In this document: positions 10,439-21,394 of the stretch, piece after piece | Numbering within the stretch: position 1 is the stretch's first letter | How the letters are laid out: the number at the start of each line of letters is the position of its first letter | DNA from: Prorocentrum cordatum | Lineage: Eukaryota; Sar; Dinophyceae; Prorocentrales; Prorocentraceae | Length of the DNA: 64,000 nucleotides | Reading direction: 5' to 3' | NCBI GenBank assembly: GCA_963575745.1 | Contig: CAUYUJ010001286.1 | Location: forward strand, 1 to 64,000 | Position numbers and translations under genes: made by a program | Notes under the pieces: generated by a model | What the model was told of the DNA's origin: nothing | What the model saw: only the letters and a program-made list of their open reading frames with translations | The model's database searches: none

Positions 10439-10977
10439 ATGGAGCTAAGTGGGGACTCTCAGGTGGTTGTGAATTGGCTGACAGGCATGTATAATACTAG
10501 CAATCTTACTTATATGAATGAAGTTGCGGATGTATCTACCTTGTTCTATCTTCTTACAACGACATCGGGGATCACTCCACCGAACGCAGGCCATGATATC
10601 TGGAAATGGGTGGGCAGAGAAGGCAACACAAGGGCGGATCGGATGACTTGGAACGCGAGGAGAGGACGACAGGAGCGAGTTTTCGATTGGAGGTTTATCA
10701 AAGAATGCCACCATAATACTATCACAATATCGGGGATTCGAGGTGCCTTTGACGGGGGTGTCTCGACTGAAGGAGTTGGTGCAGGATGGGTATGTGACGT
10801 GTACGTGAGTAGTGTTCTCCCTGGCTCATCTTCCCCTCCATCTTGTGCCCAGCAGTGGTATGAAGATGTTGCTTTTCATTCCTTCTCCCTCCCCCTCCAC
10901 ACCTCGCGTCCGCGGAACTCTGTGCAGCGACTCAGCTTCTAAGAGGAGTACAGGACATAGTCAAGCTGTGCCTGTAG
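10439..10977 (+). pseudogene. LINE-B RNase H-like region with permuted motif order
   Basis: Motifs in order are SGDSQVVVNWLTG (Asp codon 10454), NTRADRMTWNARRG (Asp 10637), AFDGGVSTEGVGAGWV (Asp 10751) and, after a frameshift in a C/T-rich stretch, SAELCAATQLLRGVQ (Glu 10915). The stop is at 10975. In ordinary RNase HI the DGG-type Asp and the ELxA Glu come first. Here they follow the DS and ADxL motifs, exactly as in LINE-A. A stop codon lies just upstream of the first motif in this frame, so no additional N-terminal half is visible in this copy. Confidence 0.7.
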
Positions 10978-11886
10978 TGCCCCCTCTCGCGGAGCTCCTG
11001 GGATTGCGAAACTGCAATGTGCCAGATGTGGCAGGGCATCGAGCGGCGTTGACCTCAGCGCTGCCAGCTCTGACCGCAAACCGCAAAAAACCAAGGTTGA
11101 CGGTTTGCCGCCGGCTTCCTGTTTTCAGGTCTCTAGCTGCAGTATTACTATCAAAAGACTTGGCGGAGCCGGCGTCGTAGAAACACAGAAAAATATAGCA
11201 AACATTCTGAGAGATTGGAGCCTTCGCTTCGATGCCGAGTTCCTTTACGCCGGCAGTGGGTTCTACTGCGTTTGTTTCAAAAATGCACAGGTTCCCACTG
11301 TCGTTATACTATCCAAACACTTGCAGAAAGACGTTGCGAAACAATTCAAAAGGAAAAGACTTTTGTAAGTCCGCTGGCTTCGGGTTGATTCACCTGTCAT
11401 GGACAGAACGTATTATGATCTGGGCGATTCCGCATCATTGTAAATGTTCGGCTAGTTGTTTCGATGCATTGTGTCTCATGCATCGAACCCCAGACAGTGC
11501 ATACGAAGTTTTAAAACAATGGATGAGTGCACCAAGGAGAGAGATAACACGAGAAGGCACACATGATAGCCGTGTACGCATTATAGCAAGAGGGCATATG
11601 AGAAAGAAGAGGCAGAGGAGGCGAAGCATGACGAAACGTCTTACTGAGAAACGTGCAGTCCACATCTCACTGAAAAAAACTATTATACCCGAAACAACAT
11701 ACATACTCGTTTGACTCCTAGAAATAATATCACTGCTCGCACTGACATCGCTCGCAAACACGAAGGATATATCATTGAGCACGTGCATTTCTGAACGGAT
11801 CGTGAAGTCTTTGGATTGTGTAGAGCTTTTTTTGGTATAATCAATTTCATCTTGGTCGAGACCGTGCTCGTCAGGTAGCCGTAGCC
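10978..11886. other. No gene; repeat fragments
   Basis: At 11096-11165 the words GGTTGACGGTTTGCCGCCGG and TCTCTAGCTGCAGTATTACT match the dispersed repeats at 4044-4105 and 4235-4255. At 11292-11335 a further diverged fragment with CTATCCAAACACTTG matches 4073-4090. The rest, to 11886, shows no convincing coding or structural signal. Confidence 0.5.
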
Positions 11887-12524
11887 GTGCTGCCGTAACT
11901 GCTGGCTGGTGGCTGTGACCCGTGGTGGCCGCGTGACCATGGCCGTCGTAGCCGTGGCGCCCTGGTGGGCGACTGTGGTGGCCGTGGTGGCCGTCGCCGT
12001 GGCTGTGCTGTGCCCGTGGTGGTTGGTGGCCGTGGCCGTGGTGGCTCTGGTGGCCGTGGCCGTGGTGGCCGTGGTCCGTGGTGGCCGTGGCCGTGGTGGC
12101 CGTGGTTGTGGTGGCCGTGGTGGCCGTGGTGTGTTCGTGGCCGTGGTGTCCGTGGCTGTGGTGGCCGTGGGCGTGGTGACCGTGGCCGTGGTGGCCGTGG
12201 CTGTGGCCGTGGTGGCCGTGGCCGTGGTCGTGGCCGTAGTCCTGGACGTGGCCGTGGTCGTGGTCGTGGTCGTGGCCGTGGTTGTGGCCGTGGCCGTGGC
12301 CGTGGCCGTGGCCGTGGTCGTGGCCGTGGCCGTGGCCGTGGCCGTGGTCGTGGCCGTGGTCGTGGCCGTGGCCGTGGCCGTGGCCGTGGCCGTGGCCGTG
12401 GCCGTGGCCGTGGCTGTGGCCGTGGCCGTGGCCGCGGCGTGGCCGTGGCCGCGGCCGTAGCTGTGGCCGTGGCCGTGGCCGTGGCTGTGGTGGCCGCGGC
12501 GTGGCCGTGGCCTGGCCCCGTTGC
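11887..12524. repeat. Degenerate GGCCGT hexamer array
   Basis: Mostly (GGCCGT)n with GGTCGT and GGCTGT variants and some longer interruptions. All six frames stay largely open, producing artefactual His-Gly, Ala-Thr or Trp-Pro repeats. Confidence 0.95.
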
Positions 12525-12974
12525 GTGAGGTGTCCAAAACCCGAGGCGTCAGCGCCCCGACGCCCTGTCCGAACCCCGGTCGACATGTGCAGCGGGGGAG
12601 GGACATAGGATGGTGTTTTGTGGGATTGTCCTATCCTGTGGCCGTGACCGCGTGGTCGCAGAAGGCGTCGGAGTCCGTCGAGGCCCCGGTCGCGCGCGCC
12701 TGGGGCAGAAGCAATAAGTGGTCGTCGGGTGACATATTCATCAGTGAGGATGAGAAGATCGCTTAGGGCAAGTACAAGGCGAAGATGGCGGAGGAGAAGA
12801 AGCTCTCCATCGTCACCTCCCGGGGCCACCTCGGCCAGAAGTGGGCGTGGCAGGGCGACGGAAACGCGCTTGGAGTGGGTCCTCAAGGACGTCCGTGCGC
12901 CGGAGTGAGGGGCGCCGCGTTGCGCCTTGTCAACCGCCAAACAGGCGGGGGGTGTGGGGGTGGGGGTGGGTGGG

Positions 12975-13335
12975 TTAGGAGGAGGAGGAGGAGGAGGAGG
13001 AGGTGGAGGAGGAGGAGGAGGGGGAGGAGGAGGAGGAGGAGGGGGGGGGAGGGGCGGCGGAGGCGGACCAGCCCGAGGGGTTGTCCCGACGGCGCGCCCG
13101 AGAGGTTGTTTCGACGGTGCCTTTTCTCTTGCCTCTTGTCAGACCGCTGCGCTCGGCGCTTCGAAACAAAGTGCACTATCCCTCTCCCTCCCCGTCGTCC
13201 CCGTGAGTGCCGTCATCCGATGTCTACTCCGTGCGTCGCCGTCGTCGTCCTCTTCTTCTTCTTCTTCTTCTTTTTTCTTTTTCTTCTCCTTCTCCTCCTC
13301 CTCCTTCGTCTTCGTCTTCTTCTTCTCTCACCCTG
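12975..13335. repeat. GGA tract and CTT/CTC tract
   Basis: A GGA-rich purine tract runs from about 12975 to 13070. A pyrimidine tract (CTT, CTC, CTTTTT) lies at 13240-13335. The ~170 bp between them has no recognised feature. Confidence 0.9.
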
Positions 13336-13349
13336 TGTTCGCATGAGCA

Positions 13350-13700
13350 ACCCGACGCCTTTTCAAAACCAGGGGGCGTCAGGCAAAATGTGTCATCGCC
13401 GAGTCTAGCTCTACTCCTGCCCGCGTGGCCGGCAGGGGAAAAGCCGTCGTCTGGCCGCTCGGCGCCGCGGCCCAAGGGGCCCAAAACCCTAGGGCGCCAG
13501 CGCCCCGACGCCCTTTCCAAACCCGGGAACGACATGAAAACGTCAGAAAAGTTGTGCCATCCCTGAGTCTAGCTCTGCCCCCGCCAGCGTGGCCGGTAGG
13601 GGAAAAGCTGCCGTCTTGCCGTTTGGCCCCGTTGCCCAAGGCACCCAGAACCGCAGGGCGCAAGCGCCCCGACGCTGTTTCCAGACCCCGGAACCCATGG
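13350..13700. repeat. ~165-bp tandem repeat (left part)
   Basis: Two units, recognisable by GAGTCTAGCTCT at about 13400 and 13565, by CGTGGCCGG..GGGGAAAAGC, and by AGCGCCCCGACGC. A further unit and a partial one lie at 14860-15086, on the other side of the composite element, as if that element had inserted into this array. Confidence 0.8.
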
Positions 13701-13713
13701 GCAACATAAAAAA

Positions 13714-14859
13714 CATGATGGACCCACGAACCCGGAAAGGGATATAGACATGTGGAGCATGGACACGTTTTCACGATACCCAACTGGGCAACGCCTCACG
13801 AAACATCCCACGAGACACTTCACGAAACATCCCACGAGACACCTCACGAAACATTCCACGAGACACCTCACGAAACATTCCACGAGACACCCCGCGAAAC
13901 ATTCCACGAGACACCCCACGAAACATTCCACGACGACAGGCAACCACTCAACCAAGGCGGTGTGGTCGTGCTGGGGAGTGGTCGTGCTGGGGTGTGGTCG
14001 TGCTGGGGGGTGGTCGTGCTGGGGGGTGGTCGTGCGTGCTGGGGGGTCGTGCTGGGGCGTGCTGGGGCGTGGTCGTGCTGGGGCGTGGTCGTGCTGGGGC
14101 GTGGTCGTGCTGTGGTGAGGTCGTGCTGGGGTGTGGTCGTGCTGGGGTGTGGTCTTGCTGGGGTGGGGTGCGGGGTGCTGGGGGTGGGGTCCTGCTGGGG
14201 TGTGGTCGTGCTGGGGTGTGGTCGTGCTGGGGTGGGGTCGTGCTTGGGTGGGGTCGTGCTGGGGTGTGGTCGTTCTGGGGTGTGGTCGTGCTGGGGTGTG
14301 GTCGTGCTAGGGTGGGGTCGTGCTGGGGTGGGGTCGTGCTGGGGTGTGGTCGTGCTGGGGTGTGGTCGTGCTGGGGTGTGGTCGTGCTGGGGCGTGGTCG
14401 TGCTGGGGTGGGGTCGTGCTGGGGTGGGGTCGTGCTGGGGTGTGGTCGTGCTGGGGTGGTCCGCACCGTGTGATTTATCGATCGGGTCGTGCTGGGGTGT
14501 GGTCGTGCTGGTGCTGGGGTGTGGTCGTGCTGGGGTGTGGTCGTGCTGGGGTGTGGTCGTGCTGGGGTGTGGTCGTGCTGGGGTGTGGTCGTGCTGGGGC
14601 GTGGTCGTGCTGGGCGTGGTCGTGCTGGGGTGTGGTCATGCTGGGGGTGTGGTCGTGCTGAGGTGTCCCGCGCCCTGTGATTTATCGATCGGGATTTCAA
14701 AAACAAGCGTTTCGCCTGAGACATCCTCAAATTTAAATCCGCCGGCCTCCTTCGACCTCGATATTTATCAGGGAAAGAACCCGCCGGCCTCCTTCAAGTT
14801 GGGCACCGGGGACATGTTTACATAGGAAAAGAGAACCCTGGGCCCGCGCCCTTTCCGGG
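13714..14859. mobile_element. Composite minisatellite element, copy 1
   Basis: Begins CATGATGGACCCACGAA and ends CCCTTTCCGGG; the same ends bound a second copy at 27799-29313. The order is a unique left segment, about 5.6 units of 24 bp at 13797-13932 (CACGAAACATTCCACGAGAC), then a 16-bp minisatellite at about 13965-14660 (TGTGGTCGTGCTGGGG). The 16-bp array is interrupted once by TGATTTATCGATCGGG at about 14470, and a unique right segment with CCGGCCTCCTTC twice completes it. CCCGGAAAGGG at 13731-13741 is the exact reverse complement of the right end 14849-14859. It encodes no credible protein, so if mobile it is non-autonomous. Confidence 0.75.
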
Positions 14860-15086
14860 AACATCTGTGCCATTCCCGACCCTAGCTCTGCCCTCGCCCG
14901 CGTGGCCGGTAGGGGGAAAGCTGTCCCTTGGCCGTCTGGCCCCGCTCCGCTGCCCAAGGGGCCCGAAATCTCAGGGCGTCAGCGTCCCGGCGCCCTTCCC
15001 GAACTTGGGAACTTTGGGAAAACGTAAGAAAAGCAGTGCCATCCCCGAGTCATGCTCTACCCCCGCCCGCGTGGCCGGCAGAGGAG
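14860..15086. repeat. ~165-bp repeat (right part)
   Basis: Continues the family of 13350-13700 immediately after the composite element: TGCCATTCCCGACCCTAGC, GTGGCCGGTAGGGGGAAAGC, GCGTCAGCGTCCCGGCGCCC, and a second partial unit to about 15086. Confidence 0.75.
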
Positions 15087-15795
15087 GAAATGGCTGGGGG
15101 GGGGGGGGGGGTAAACAGATTCTCATGCGGGGTCCTACCGTCGGAGTAATTTTCCCTCATCCAGCTGCAGGCTGGCTACTGAGCTTAGAAGCTCTTCTCG
15201 GGCTGACAGGCTATCGAACGCATTCAAGTCGAGCGGAAGGCCAGATACGGAGCTCGGATACTCACCGCGCGATCGATTTGCTACCATAATTGCCATTGCA
15301 GAACTATTTGCATGTAGAAGGTCGGTCCCTAGAAGTGCATCGATAGAGATTGCAGCTGCAGCCTTGAGATTTACAGCAGCGAGCGCAGTGTCATCCAATG
15401 TTCAGTAAAATAATTTTGAATTTTAAAAGGCAATTGTCGAATCTCTCACCATTCTCCAACAACCGCAAACATATTTTTCATTTCAACTTGAAGTCGGTCC
15501 CCTCACGTCTTCGACAGTCATACTGCAGCTACGGGCTTGAAACATGTGTCGGCAGACACGGCACAACCTACTGCAGGAAAACGCGATCAGTCTGCTACTA
15601 GAGCTGCGACCGAGCAACTACTCGCACTCTGCAACTTTTTGAGAGATTATTAAATTAGAGCTGTAGGCGAGCTCGGGTGCTGAGATGCACACATTCCGAC
15701 ATAATGCGATCAGGGGCGTAAGTCTACGGTGTCGAGACGCCTGATATCGATCTGCTACCAGAGCTCCGATTTAAAAATTGTTCGCACTCTGCTAC
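15087..15795. other. No gene seen
   Basis: Lower-GC sequence with a G run at 15098-15111. No frame with recognisable coding content. Fragments such as TCTGCTAC and GCACTCTGC at 15590-15640 and 15755-15800 echo 4620-4800. Confidence 0.4.
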
Positions 15796-16728
15796 CGCCG
15801 CTACTGCTATGACGAGGACTTCAACTACCACTACAAATGCTACCACTACCATTGCCACTGCTGCTGCTATCGGTATTGAAACTATTACTGGTAGTAGTAC
15901 TACGACTACAAGTACTACTACAGCTACTACTCCGACTCCGACTGCTAGTGATGCAAGTTTCAATACTATTATTTCCCAAATTGTAAGTTTCAGTACAGTG
16001 AGCTATCCCACTAATACCACTCTACGACGATTATTGCTATTATTCATACAGCTACTTCTATCATCGCTGCTAGTAAGTCTGCGCTGTCTGCTACTGCGAC
16101 TAATTTTTGTTGCTTTTACCATCACTGCAAGTATTACTACTACAACTATCACAACAACAACAACTACTACTGATACTACTTGTACGACTACTTCTAGTAC
16201 TACTGTTACTAACTATCGGGGCTACAAGTACGATGACCTCGCCGACTTCGATCATGACTGCGATTGCGCTACCACTACCACTACTCCTTCTGCTGCTGCT
16301 AATGCTATCACTACTGCTTCTACACCTTCGGCTGCTTTTACAAGAACGGCTACGGCTATCGCGACGACTATTATTGCGCCGCCACCACTACCACTATCCC
16401 TACCACCGCGAGTACGACTGCTACGAGTGTTGTTCTTGCTGATGCTGCTTTTACCACAACTAATATTGGAACAGCCACTCTTACCACGTTTATTGCTGCT
16501 TCTTTTTGATTTTACAGCTGCTACAACCCGTAGTACTCAGGCTAGTATTACAATTACTACTACGTCGACTACGACTGGTATTCCTGTTACTGCCGCGACT
16601 ATTGCCAGGAGTAGGATTTGGGGTGCGAGTAGTAGTGGTGCCACTGCTACTACCGCTCGTATCTTTACGACTACCTATCAGTCAGAAGAGCACTACCATT
16701 CCTATTCTGTTTTTGGCCTTTATCGCGT

Positions 16729-16771
<43 letters not shown>

Positions 16772-17564
16772 GATTACTACTACTACTACTACTACTACTA
16801 CACACGCTCTTCTTCAACTTGCTAATATTGCTGCGACTACATTCACTACACTTACGGGTACGGCCTAGTTGTACTCCCGCTGGTTATGCCAGTATTACCA
16901 CCACCAGTGCTACAACACTAACAGCTCATACTACTACTGCTCAGACAGCTATCATTGTTTCTTGTCCGGCTGCTGTTACTTGTGCAGCTACTTATATTTC
17001 TAAGGTGCAGTTGTTTCATTTTTATTTCAACCTTCACAGGCAAGCCAGGATAAGTGCTGCTTTTAGTTGTATGGGTAACATTCCAATCATCTTATCTCTA
17101 CGATTGCTATTGCTACGATCGATGCCACGACCGTTGTGTCTACTACGACAAGTGTGCTTGCGATTTCATGTTCGGGTATTCGTATCATCAGTTCTACGGC
17201 GATCTGCCACTGGTAATAGTTCTACAGCAATCACCAATATTACCACCAAGACTACCACTTCTAGTATTACTACTCCTACTCGTACTACTAGCACTAGTTC
17301 TTCTTCTAGCTCCGATATTGTGTTTCCCGACCGTGCGTGAGACAACAACATGAACCAGGTTTTGATTTGCCACTATGTCTATTTGTTTAATAATTGAGTT
17401 GCTGCTACCCTGACTGTCACTAGTATGGTCTACATCAAGTTCGTGTTCTTGGTATTATCCACGCTAATATTGTTAATGCTACTACTACTACTACTACTAC
17501 TACTACCGCTACTGCGACCTAGTACTACTACTACGACTACTACTACTACTACTACTACTACTAT

Positions 17565-17632
<68 letters not shown>

Positions 17633-17730
17633 ATATTGGTTTAACTATTCGAAGGGCTACTATTATTACTGTTACTACCACCACTATTATTATTACTACT
17701 ACTACTACTTCGTCTTTATCTGCTAATGCA
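15795..17730. repeat. Degenerate ACT/TAC trinucleotide region
   Basis: Nearly 2 kb of cryptic simple sequence, with pure (TAC)n near 16731-16800 and (ACT)n near 17478-17635. Elsewhere ACT, GCT and ATT triplets are mixed. Open frames rich in Thr, Leu or Val follow from the triplet composition. Confidence 0.9.
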
Positions 17731-18756
17731 ACTGCTACGGCGTTTAAGCGTATTCATACAACAAGGGCTTCGGTTTCCGCGGTGAATAGTAATCGTAACG
17801 CCACCATTATAGTCGTGATAGTCGTGTTGGCCAGCGCTACACCTTGTATTCTGTCTATTGCAATTTGCATCTGTTCTTTATTTCTTCTTTCGTTGTGTCA
17901 GTGAATACACATGTGCGTACTTGTCTCATGGGGGCCAACTTCGCGATCGCGCGCTGTATGCCGGTCGGGATCCCAACCCTCGAAGTATGAAAATATTGAG
18001 ATTCTTTAGTACGCTGCATCGTATTTTCATTTTCAAGGTGATAGTTTTGATGCGAGTCTCTTTCAGATTGTCGCGTTCCGTGGGATCTCACCCGCCCGGG
18101 GTATTTGGAATGTGCGGGTCTCGCCCGATTCCTTGGGCCCCCCCGTCCAGTCTGCACCCGGCCCTCGCGGACTACGACGCGTGGGGCCTGGCGACGAGCG
18201 CCTGGCGCCCGGCAGCGGGCGTCCGGCGCACGTGCTCTTGATGCTCGTTGACAGGCGCCTGGCCGCAGGGTCCTAACCATCGATATACTGTGCGTTGCCC
18301 AACGCTTGCGCTCTGCCTGTCTGGGGTGGGTTGCCGATCGGCGGTCGCCCGGCCTGACCGCGCCGCTCGCAACTTCCATCGGCATCGTTGTAAACATTTT
18401 CGCATGGCGACGAGCTGTTTGTCCATGGCAAGCTGCGCGGTGAGGTGCAGGCGGGTCGGCCGTTGGCCATCGACGGCTGCCCTCGGCGAGGAATGATTTT
18501 CGCCCGCTTCTTGCGGCGATGGGTGGGCGAACAAATCCATGTCCTGAGCAGAAAGTGACGCGGTGCGCCCCGTTCTCCCCCCCCCCCTCTCGATTTTCAA
18601 GGGCAGCTGCTTAGATGTGGGGGGCGGGGGCAAAGCAGGAACGAACGCATTCGATTTTTTCTGGCATTTGTTGGAGAGTTTGTGCGTTCTCTGGGCGCCT
18701 GGAAGGCCCCGCCCCCTCTCCGCCAGTTCCGGGGGGGTCTTCCCCCTTTGGGCCTG
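17731..18756. other. No gene seen
   Basis: Non-repetitive, moderately GC-rich sequence between two satellites. Frames here are short and show no family I recognise. CCCTCTCGATTTTC near 18588 follows a C run. Confidence 0.4.
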
Positions 18757-19695
18757 CGCTGGCGCGGGCGTGGGCGTGGGCGCGGGCGTTGGCGTGGGCC
18801 TGGGCTTGGGCGTGGGCGCGGGCGCGGGCGCGGGCGCGGGTGTGGGTGCGGGCGAGGGCGTGGGCGTGGGCGTGTGCGTGGTTGGGCGTGGGCGTAGGCG
18901 TGGGCGTGTGCGTGGGCGTCGGCGGCCGTGTAGGCGTGGGTGTGGGCGTGGGCGTGGGCTTGGGCGTGGACGTGGGCGTGGGCGTGGGCGTGGGCGTGGG
19001 CGCGGGTGTGGGCGTGGCCGTGCGTGTGAGCGTTGGCGTGGGCGTGGGTGTGGGGGCGGGCGTGGGCGTGGGCGTGGGTGTGGGCGTGGGTGTGGGTGCG
19101 GGTGAGGGTGTGGGCGTGCGTGTGAGCGGTGGCGTGGGCGCGGGCGTGGGCGCGGGCGTCGGTGTTTGCGTGGGCGTGGCTGCGGGCGTTGGCGTGGGCG
19201 TGGGCGTTGGCGTGCGTGCGGGCGTGTGCGTGGGCGTAAGTATGGCTGTAGGCTCGGGCGTGGGCGTGGGCGTGCCCTGGGCCTGGGCCTGGGCGTGAAC
19301 GGGGGAGTGGGCGTGGGTGCGGGTGCGGGCGTGTGCGTGGGCATTGGCGTGGGTGTGGGTTTGGGCGTGGGCGCGGGCGTGGGCGTGGGCGTGCGTGCGA
19401 GCGTGGGCGTAGGAGGGGACGTGGGCTCTGGCGTGTGCGTGGGCGTGGGCGTGGGCGTGGGCGTGGGCGTGGGCGTGGGCGTCGGCGTGGGCGTGGGCGC
19501 GGTCGTTGGCGCGGGCGTGGGCGGGGGCGCGGGCTTGGGCATGGGCGTGCGTGCGAGCGTGGGCGTGGGTGCGGGCGCGGGCGTGGGCGCGGGCGTGGGC
19601 GTGGGCGTGCGTGCGAGCGTGGGCACTGAGGGGGCGTGGGCGCTGGCGTGTGCGTGGGCGTTGGTGTGGGCGTGGGCGTTGGCGTGGGTGTGCCG
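18757..19695. repeat. Degenerate GGGCGT hexamer array
   Basis: About 940 bp of GGGCGT with GGGCGC, GGTGTG and GTGCGT variants. G-runs every six bases on the plus strand give strong G-quadruplex potential. Long Pro-Thr, Arg-Pro and Gly-Val frames on both strands are artefacts. Confidence 0.95.
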
Positions 19696-20647
19696 CTGCC
19701 GCCAGCGCCGGCGCCGGCGCGGGAGGGGGGCGGGGCAAATTCGGGGAAGGGGGGGGAGGGGGGCCCCCTAATTCTGTTCGACGGCGCCGAATGTGGCGGG
19801 GGGGCCCGGTTCAAACGCGCCGCCGAATGTTCTCTAGGCAAGCGTCCGTGTCGACATCAACACATGGCCATTCAGCGCGACTGCAAGTTGAATAACGGGA
19901 ATGATTGTGGAAACGATTTTGATTCATCTTTGCAGCGTCACATCATGGCGAGCTTCAGCCATGATGCGCGTCTCCAAGTTCCGAGGCCTTCTTGGGGCCA
20001 TCTTGGGCCATCGTGGGCAGCCGAATCTTTCGCGGCCCCCCCTGTTCAGATCCATGGGGTGGGGTGGAGGGAGGGCCGGGTCCCCTCCAAGGGGAAAGGA
20101 GGTTGGAAAAACACGCCTGCCGTGTCGCTTACATTCAGAAGGCTGTTGGGACTCGTTGTCTGCTTTTGTAATCGGCGGCGGGATATGTGAGGCCAGCGTT
20201 GTCGGCTAGGGTTCCCGCGAGTGAATTGCAGGTTGGTGTGGCAGTCGTGGCGTGCGAAGGTTTCCGGTGTTGGTGATTTTCCATCGTGGCCTCGGGGTCT
20301 GAGTCCTTCTGATCTTCTTCCAGAGCATCCTCCCCGGGGGCCCGTGGCGCTGCTGATGTTCGGCGCCGCCGCCAACGATGGCGACGCGTGCGCGCCCGCG
20401 TTGTGCTCCGCCCGTCGCGTGCCGTTAGGCAACGTGGACGTCGTCGTCGGTGTCGTCAGCTCCATAGAGCACCGAAATGCCTTGTCGCAGGGCAGTTGCG
20501 AAAACAGCGGCTTTCTGGTGGTGGTTCGTCCTCAGCTTTGCTTGCGGCCCCGTAGCGGATTTTCGCAAGGATGTGTGGGCTTTGGGCCATGGCGGCTGTT
20601 GTCCGTCCATGGGCTTCCCTTGATTTGGTGAGTTCCAGAGGCGAATT
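19696..20647. other. No gene seen
   Basis: GC-rich unique sequence (GCCGGCGCCGGCGCGGG near 19710, G runs at 19735-19765). No frame shows a family I can name. Confidence 0.4.
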
Positions 20648-21333
20648 AAGGAGGATGAGGAGGAGGAGGAGGAGGAGGAGGAGGAGGAGGAGGAGGAGGA
20701 GGAGAGAGGAGGAGGAGGAGGAGGAGAGGGAGGAGGAGGGAGGAGGAGGAGGAGGAGGAGGAGGAGGAGGAGGAGGAGGAGGAGGAGGAGGAGGAGGAGG
20801 AGGAGGAGGAGGAGGAGGAGAGGAGGAGGAGGAGGAGGAGGGAGGAGGAGGAGGAGGAGGAGGAGGAGGAGGAGGAGGAGGAGGAGGAGGAGGGAGGAGG
20901 AGGAGGAGGAGGAGGAGGAGGAGGAGGAGGAGGAGGAGGAGGGGAGGAGGAGGAGGAGGAGGAGAGGAGGAGGAGGAGGAGGAGGAGGAGGAGGAGGAGG
21001 AGGAGGAGGAGGAGGAGGAGGAGGAGGAGGAGGAGAGGAGGAGGAGGAGGAGGAGGAGGAGGAGAGGAGGAGGAGGAGGAGGAGGAGGAGGAGGAGAGGA
21101 GGAGGAGGGGAGGAGGAGGAGGAGGAGGAGGAGGAGAGGAGGAGGAGGAGGAGGAGGAGGAGGAGGAGGAGGAGGAGGAGAGGAGGAGGAGGAGGAGGAG
21201 GAGGAGGAGGAGGAGGAGGAGGAGGAGGAGGAGGAGGAGTAGGAGGAGGAGGAGGAGGGAGGAGGAGGAGGAGGAGGAGGAGGAGGAGGAGGAGGAGGAG
21301 GAGGAGGAGGAGGAGGAGGAGGAGGAGGAGGAA
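20648..21333. repeat. ~690-bp GGA purine tract
   Basis: Almost pure (GGA)n with occasional GAGA or GGGA phase slips. Such tracts can form GGA-type quadruplexes or triplex DNA. Leu/Pro/Ser and Glu/Gly homopolymer frames are artefacts. Confidence 0.97.
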
Positions 21334-21394
21334 AACCCGAGGACGCAAGGCGTCAGGCGCGACGTCAAAGCAGTGCATCCAAGAATGCTGGGTA

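Larger units (their letters stand above)
5123..10977 (+). mobile_element. LINE-B: near-complete, decayed non-LTR retrotransposon
   Basis: One strand carries, in order, an ORF1-like protein, an APE-type endonuclease, a reverse transcriptase, a linker and an RNase H-like region, ending with a stop at 10975-10977. At least four frameshifts and several stops break it. No clear poly(A) tail or target-site duplication was found; sequence from 10978 is not recognised as element. The 5' limit is uncertain and may lie upstream of 5123. Confidence 0.8.

Noticed and set aside
11435-12940. Minus-strand His-Gly repeat protein (501 codons)
   Set aside because: It lies over a GGCCGT hexamer array; all frames are open there and the flanks show no coding signal.
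13752-14825. 357-codon Gly/Val/Trp/Cys repeat protein, and its twin at 28079-29191
   Set aside because: Produced by the 16-bp minisatellite, which repeats every 48 bases in frame; opposite-strand frames are equally open.
15809-17904. Thr-rich mucin-like proteins
   Set aside because: Explained by degenerate ACT triplets; no signal peptide or conserved domain, and alternate frames give Leu- and Val-rich equivalents.
18172-19841. Long Pro-Thr or Arg-Pro minus-strand proteins
   Set aside because: GGGCGT hexamer artefact with all three frames open.
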